Shown here: one piece after another, positions 6,073 through 9,247 of the stretch | Numbering within the stretch: position 1 is the first letter of the stretch | Layout of the letters: each line of letters opens with the position of its first letter | Origin: Massilia sp. | GTDB lineage: Bacteria > Pseudomonadota > Gammaproteobacteria > Burkholderiales > Burkholderiaceae_D | DNA: 9,247 nt | Assembly (NCBI GenBank): GCA_028291845.1 | Contig: JAQGNM010000209.1 | Span: forward strand, 1 to 9,247 | Direction of reading: 5' to 3' | Position numbers and translations under genes: made by a program | The notes under the pieces: model-generated | The model's database searches: none | Told to the model about the DNA's origin: nothing | Seen by the model: the letters and a program-made list of their open reading frames with translations, nothing else

Positions 6073-6159
6073 ATGTTTTTCACCAAAAAACACTCTGTCA
6101 ACCAAACCGGCGCCCTCGAGGCCTGGCTTTGGCGACGCTGGCAATCCTGGGCCAATTAA
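6073..6159 (+). CDS. trpL: trp operon leader peptide
   Basis: A 28-residue ORF (ATG to TAA) in the gph-trpE gap, ending 121 bp before trpE. Four Trp codons, all TGG, lie at codons 18, 20, 23 and 26, giving WLWRRWQSW shortly before the end. Trp is rare in proteins, so such a cluster just upstream of anthranilate synthase is the hallmark of a Trp-sensing leader: the ribosome stalls on these codons when charged tRNA-Trp is scarce, and this changes folding or exposure of downstream RNA. The start ATG is the only one in frame near the cluster. No good Shine-Dalgarno precedes it, which lowers certainty about the efficiency of translation. The N-terminal half (FFTKKHSVNQTG) is unremarkable. The peptide itself probably has no function once made. 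Confidence 0.78.
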   Translation: MFFTKKHSVNQTGALEAWLWRRWQSWAN

Positions 6160-6233
6160 CCCTCGGGGCCCCGCCCCACCCGATTGCTGACGGCTGCCCT
6201 CCCCCGCGCACCCGCCAGGTTTTTTGAAAAACC
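6119..6233 (+). promoter_or_regulatory. trp leader RNA with competing short pairings and a C-rich tract
   Basis: Several mutually exclusive pairings are visible around the Trp codons and trpL stop: GGCC 6120-6123 with 6150-6153; GGGCC 6149-6153 with GGCCC 6168-6172; GGGGC 6165-6169 with GCCCC 6173-6177. CCAGG (6215-6219), just before a run of six T (6220-6225), can pair back to CCTGG at 6146-6150, and GCCAG to CTGGC at 6138-6142 or 6123-6127, all within the Trp codon region. From 6169 to 6217 the strand is about 59% C and 20% G. At 6218-6233 GGTTTT and AAAACC flank a 4-nt loop. This is the expected place for attenuation, but no strong GC hairpin directly abuts the T-run, so the mechanism is not settled by inspection. 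Confidence 0.5.
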
Positions 6234-6234
6234 A

Positions 6235-6266
6235 CCGCTGCCGCACACCTACCGTCGTGCCAGCGG
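6235..6266 (+). promoter_or_regulatory. Hairpin just upstream of the trpE ribosome site
   Basis: CCGCTG (6235-6240) pairs with CAGCGG (6261-6266), and inside it GCAC (6243-6246) pairs with GTGC (6257-6260), with a CC bulge and a 10-nt loop. The ten-pair stem ends three bases before the trpE Shine-Dalgarno. No T-run follows, so it is not an intrinsic terminator. It may affect ribosome access to trpE or simply be incidental structure. Confidence 0.45.
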
Positions 6267-6269
6267 CAT

Positions 6270-6273
6270 GGAG
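6270..6273 (+). promoter_or_regulatory. Ribosome binding site that fixes the trpE start
   Basis: GGAG lies 7 nt before the ATG at 6281. An in-frame ATG at 6224 would add 19 residues (MKNHRC...), but it falls within the leader structure, lacks a ribosome site and gives an N-terminus foreign to TrpE. The 6281 start is therefore preferred. Confidence 0.8.
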
Positions 6274-6280
6274 AAAAAGC

Positions 6281-7777
6281 ATGACCGAACTCGAATTCAA
6301 ATCCCTCGCCAACCAGGGTTACAACCGCATTCCGCTCATTTCGGAAGCCTTTGCCGACCTGGAAACCCCGCTGACCCTGTACCTCAAGCTGGCCCAGACC
6401 CAGCTGACCGGCAAGAACACCTTTCTGCTCGAATCGGTGGTCGGCGGCGAGCGCTTCGGGCGCTATTCCTTCATCGGCCTGCCGGCGCACACGGTGCTGC
6501 GCAATTTCGGCAATCGCACCGAGATCGTCAAGCACGGCGCCGTGATCGAAACCCACGAGGGAAATCCGCTCGAATTCATCGAACAGTTTCAAGCGCGCTT
6601 CAAAGTCGCCCTGCGCCCCGGCCTGCCGCGCTTTTGCGGCGGCCTGGCCGGATATTTTGGTTACGACAGCGTGCGCCACATCGAAAAAAAGCTGGCCGGC
6701 GGCGCACCCAAGGATGACCTGGGCCTGCCCGACATCCAGTTGATGGTGACGGAAGAACTGGCCGTCATCGACAACCTCTCCGGCAAGCTGTACCTGATCG
6801 TGTACGCCGATACCGCCATGCCGGAAGCGTATTCGAGGGCGCGCCAGCGCTTGAAGGATCTGCGCATGATGCTGCACCGTGGCGTCGACGCGCCGGTCAC
6901 TTCCAGCTCGGTGCGCACCGAGGCGATCCGCGATTTCAATAAAGAAGACTATCTGAAGGCGGTGGCGCGCGCGCACGAGTACGTGATGGCGGGCGATCTG
7001 ATGCAGGTACAAATCGGCCAGCGCATCCGCAAGCCCTACGTCGATTCGCCCTTGACCCTGTACCGCGCGCTGCGTTCGCTGAACCCGTCGCCTTATATGT
7101 ACTATTACAATTTCGGCGACATGCAGATCGTCGGCGCCTCGCCCGAGATCTTGGTGCGCAACGAAACAGCGGCCGATGGCGGCAAGAAGGTGACCTTGCG
7201 GCCGATCGCCGGCACCCGCCCGCGCGGCGCCACGCCCGAGCGCGACGCCGAGCTGTCGAAGGAACTGCTGGCCGACCCCAAAGAGATCGCCGAGCACGTG
7301 ATGCTGATCGACCTGGCCCGCAATGACCTGGGGCGCATCTCGCAGACCGGCACCGTCAAGGTCACCGAACGCATGGTGGTGGAAAAGTACTCGCACGTGC
7401 AGCACATCGTCTCGAACGTCGAGGGCAAGCTCAAAGACGGCATGTCGAACCTCGACGTGCTGCGCGCCACCTTCCCGGCCGGTACCTTGACCGGCGCGCC
7501 GAAGGTGCGGGCAATGGAAGTCATCGACGAGCTCGAACCGACCAAGCGCGGCATCTACGGCGGCGCCTGCGGCTACCTCAGTTTCGGCGGTGAGATGGAC
7601 GTGGCGATCGCCATTCGCACCGGCGTGATCAAGGATGGCATGCTGTACGTGCAGGCCGCTGCCGGCATCGTCGCCGATTCGATCCCCGAGATGGAATGGC
7701 AGGAAACCGAAAACAAGGCGCGCGCCGTGCTGCGCGCCGCCGAACAAGTGCAAGATGGCCTGGATGGGGAGTTATAA
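6281..7777 (+). CDS. trpE: Anthranilate synthase component I
   Basis: A 498-residue protein that, with TrpG, converts chorismate and glutamine to anthranilate, pyruvate and glutamate: the first committed step of tryptophan synthesis. The N-terminal domain carries LLES (49-52), the segment that in enteric TrpE forms part of the tryptophan feedback site, so allosteric inhibition is likely. The chorismate-binding domain shows PIAGTRPRG (308-316), HVMLIDLARNDLGR (339-352), SHVQHIVSNVEG (371-382), TFPAGTLTGAPK (397-408) and AAAGIVADSIPEMEWQE (459-475). Length and motif order are normal, with no fusion to the glutaminase. The trpL leader and the hairpin at 6235-6266 sit just upstream, suggesting control by Trp supply. 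The stop is two bases before the trpG start. p-Aminobenzoate synthase PabB is a relative, but the trpGD neighbours and LLES favour TrpE. Confidence 0.97.
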   Translation: MTELEFKSLANQGYNRIPLISEAFADLETPLTLYLKLAQTQLTGKNTFLLESVVGGERFGRYSFIGLPAHTVLRNFGNRTEIVKHGAVIETHEGNPLEFIEQFQARFKVALRPGLPRFCGGLAGYFGYDSVRHIEKKLAGGAPKDDLGLPDIQLMVTEELAVIDNLSGKLYLIVYADTAMPEAYSRARQRLKDLRMMLHRGVDAPVTSSSVRTEAIRDFNKEDYLKAVARAHEYVMAGDLMQVQIGQRIRKPYVDSPLTLYRALRSLNPSPYMYYYNFGDMQIVGASPEILVRNETAADGGKKVTLRPIAGTRPRGATPERDAELSKELLADPKEIAEHVMLIDLARNDLGRISQTGTVKVTERMVVEKYSHVQHIVSNVEGKLKDGMSNLDVLRATFPAGTLTGAPKVRAMEVIDELEPTKRGIYGGACGYLSFGGEMDVAIAIRTGVIKDGMLYVQAAAGIVADSIPEMEWQETENKARAVLRAAEQVQDGLDGEL

Positions 7778-7779
7778 AC

Positions 7780-8346
7780 ATGCTGCTGATGATCGATAAC
7801 TACGACTCCTTCACCTACAACCTGGTGCAGTATTTCGGCGAGTTGGGTGAAGAAGTGCGCACCGTGCGCAATGATGAAATCAGCCTCGATGAAATCCGCG
7901 AGGCCGCCCCCGACCGCATCTGCATTTCGCCCGGTCCGAAAACCCCGGCGCAAGCGGGCGTGTCGGTCGACATCCTGCGCGAATTTCAAGGAAAGCTGCC
8001 GATCCTGGGCGTGTGCCTGGGCCACCAGGCCATCGGCGCCGCGTTCGGCGGCAAGGTGATCCGCGCCAAGCAGGTCATGCACGGCAAAACCTCGCAGATC
8101 GCCCACACCGGAGTGGGCGTGTTCAAGGATCTGCCGAGCCCATTCACGGTGATCCGCTACCACTCGCTGGCGATCGAGCGCGCTTCGCTGCCGGACTGCC
8201 TGGAAGTGACGGCGTGGACCGACGACGGCGAAATCATGGGTGTGCGTCATAAAGAGTTCGATATCGAGGGCGTGCAGTTTCACCCCGAGTCGATCCTGTC
8301 CGAGCACGGCCACAAGCTGCTGCAGAATTTTTTGGAACGCACGTGA
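7780..8346 (+). CDS. trpG: Anthranilate synthase component II (glutamine amidotransferase)
   Basis: A 188-residue class I glutaminase that releases ammonia from glutamine and passes it to TrpE. The catalytic triad is complete: C79 in GVCLGHQ, and H168 and E170 in QFHPES. MLLMIDNYDSFTYNLVQYF is the typical N-terminus, which together with GGGAG 8 nt upstream selects this ATG over one 84 nt further upstream within trpE. The oxyanion segment reads SPGPKTP, with Lys where Gly, Cys or Ser is more usual. Only 2 bp separate it from trpE, so the two subunits are probably made in step. In organisms without a separate PabA, the same protein also serves p-aminobenzoate synthase for folate; this window cannot tell whether that applies. 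Confidence 0.97.
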   Translation: MLLMIDNYDSFTYNLVQYFGELGEEVRTVRNDEISLDEIREAAPDRICISPGPKTPAQAGVSVDILREFQGKLPILGVCLGHQAIGAAFGGKVIRAKQVMHGKTSQIAHTGVGVFKDLPSPFTVIRYHSLAIERASLPDCLEVTAWTDDGEIMGVRHKEFDIEGVQFHPESILSEHGHKLLQNFLERT

Positions 8347-8357
8347 AGAGCGCCACC

Positions 8358-9247
8358 ATGAACATCACTCCCCAGGAAGCCCTGCTGCGCTGCATCGAAC
8401 ACCGCGAGATTTTCCACGACGAGATGCTGCACCTGTTCCGCCAGATCATGTCGGGACAAGTTTCGCCGACCATGATCGCCGCCCTCACCATGGGCCTGCG
8501 CGTCAAAAAGGAAACCATCGGCGAGATCGCCGCCGCCGCCCAGGTGATGCGCGAATTTTCGACCAAGGTGCCGATGGCCGACACCACCAATTTGCTCGAC
8601 ATCGTCGGCACTGGCGGCGACGGCGCGCACACCTTTAATATTTCGACCACCGCCATGTTCGTCGCCGCGGCGGCCGGCGCGCGGGTGGCCAAGCACGGCG
8701 GCAGGAGCGTGTCGTCGTCGTCCGGCAGCGCCGATGTCATCGAGGCGCTCGGCGCCGACATCAACCTGACGCCGGAGCAGATCGCCCAATCGATCGCCCA
8801 GACCGGCATCGGCTTCATGTTCGCCCCGAATCACCACGCGGCGATGAAGCATGCGGCGCCGGTGCGAAAAGAGCTGGGTGTGCGCACCATCTTTAATATT
8901 CTCGGTCCCTTGACCAACCCGGCCGGCGCGCCGAATATCCTGATGGGCGTGTTCCACGCCGACCTGGTCGGCATCCAGGTGCGCGTGCTGCAAAGGCTCG
9001 GTGCGCAGCACGCGATGGTGGTGTACGGGCGCGACAACATGGATGAAGTGTCGCTGGGCGCGGCAACCATGGTCGGTGAACTGGTCAACGGCGAGATCCG
9101 CGAGTATGAAATCCACCCCGAGGATTTCGGCTTGCCGATGATCGCCAGCCGCAATCTGAAAGTGGCCGATGCGGCCGAGTCGCGCCTGAAAATGATGGAA
9201 GCGCTCGATGGCGTCGCCGGTCCCGCCTTCGACATCGTCGCCTTGAA
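8358..9247 (+). CDS. trpD: Anthranilate phosphoribosyltransferase (3' end cut by window)
   Basis: The first 296 residues of TrpD (usual length about 340), open to the right edge. It joins anthranilate and phosphoribosyl pyrophosphate to give N-(5-phosphoribosyl)-anthranilate. Visible motifs are the PRPP loop GTGGD (84-88), FNISTT (93-98), KHGGRSVSSSSGSAD (112-126), R170 in PVRKELGVRTIFNILGPLTNP, and the acidic pair D229-E230 that binds Mg-PRPP. The family motif is usually KHGNR, so the Gly at position 115 replaces an Asn that contacts anthranilate in characterised enzymes. The start is 11 bp after trpG with a weak site (GAAGAG). Same operon as trpE and trpG; trpC would be expected next, outside the window. 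Confidence 0.96.
   Translation, partial: MNITPQEALLRCIEHREIFHDEMLHLFRQIMSGQVSPTMIAALTMGLRVKKETIGEIAAAAQVMREFSTKVPMADTTNLLDIVGTGGDGAHTFNISTTAMFVAAAAGARVAKHGGRSVSSSSGSADVIEALGADINLTPEQIAQSIAQTGIGFMFAPNHHAAMKHAAPVRKELGVRTIFNILGPLTNPAGAPNILMGVFHADLVGIQVRVLQRLGAQHAMVVYGRDNMDEVSLGAATMVGELVNGEIREYEIHPEDFGLPMIASRNLKVADAAESRLKMMEALDGVAGPAFDIVAL

Noticed and set aside
6218..6233. GGTTTT-TTGA-AAAACC hairpin as the intrinsic terminator of the trp leader
   Set aside because: The stem is mostly A-T with only two G-C pairs, and the T-run is inside the stem rather than after it, so it does not fit an intrinsic terminator.
6098..7753. Open frame of 551 codons on the minus strand, antisense to trpE
   Set aside because: It mirrors trpE almost end to end, is rich in His/Arg/Ala/Gly without any recognisable domain, and has no ribosome site. 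High G/C at third positions keeps antisense frames open in such genomes.
1..9247. CRISPR arrays, tRNA genes, insertion sequences, prophage or defence genes
   Set aside because: I read both strands for regular repeats, terminal inverted repeats with transposase-like frames and tRNA-like cloverleaf ends, and saw none.

Overview
The window looks like a chromosomal segment of a GC-rich betaproteobacterium, most likely Oxalobacteraceae (Massilia/Janthinobacterium/Duganella-like). The reasons are the 16S rRNA start and its leader at the left edge, the gene order mltA / apaG / rpe / gph / trpE / trpG / trpD that is familiar from Burkholderiales, and strong G/C bias at third codon positions. This placement is inference from recognition, not from a database search.

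Left part (1-402): an AT-rich, gene-free stretch that is the promoter and leader of a ribosomal RNA operon read leftward. It holds two promoter candidates, a boxB-boxA-boxC antitermination region, and the first ~13 nt of 16S rRNA before the window ends.

Minus-strand block (403-3987): mltA (lytic transglycosylase lipoprotein), then an enoyl-CoA hydratase, then a phospholipase D/cardiolipin synthase-type lipoprotein. The last two overlap by one base and are probably co-translated. The block runs directly into the rRNA promoter region with no visible terminator.

Middle (3988-4671): a 42-codon ORF for a single-span membrane protein diverges from mltA with only 16 bp between start codons. It converges on apaG, and a 22-bp perfect palindrome begins with one stop codon and ends with the other. 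A 148-bp divergent spacer separates apaG from rpe.

Plus-strand block (4672-9247): rpe and gph (overlapping by one base), a short Trp-rich leader peptide (trpL), then trpE, trpG and trpD (cut by the window end). Ribulose-phosphate epimerase and phosphoglycolate phosphatase precede the first steps of tryptophan synthesis: chorismate to anthranilate (TrpE/TrpG), then anthranilate to phosphoribosyl-anthranilate (TrpD). The 230-bp gph-trpE gap carries the most interesting signal here: a leader peptide with four Trp codons in nine, followed by a C-rich tract without a textbook intrinsic terminator.

I see no mobile element, CRISPR array, prophage or defence system. The window is mostly conserved housekeeping sequence, and I do not claim a wholly new system in it.
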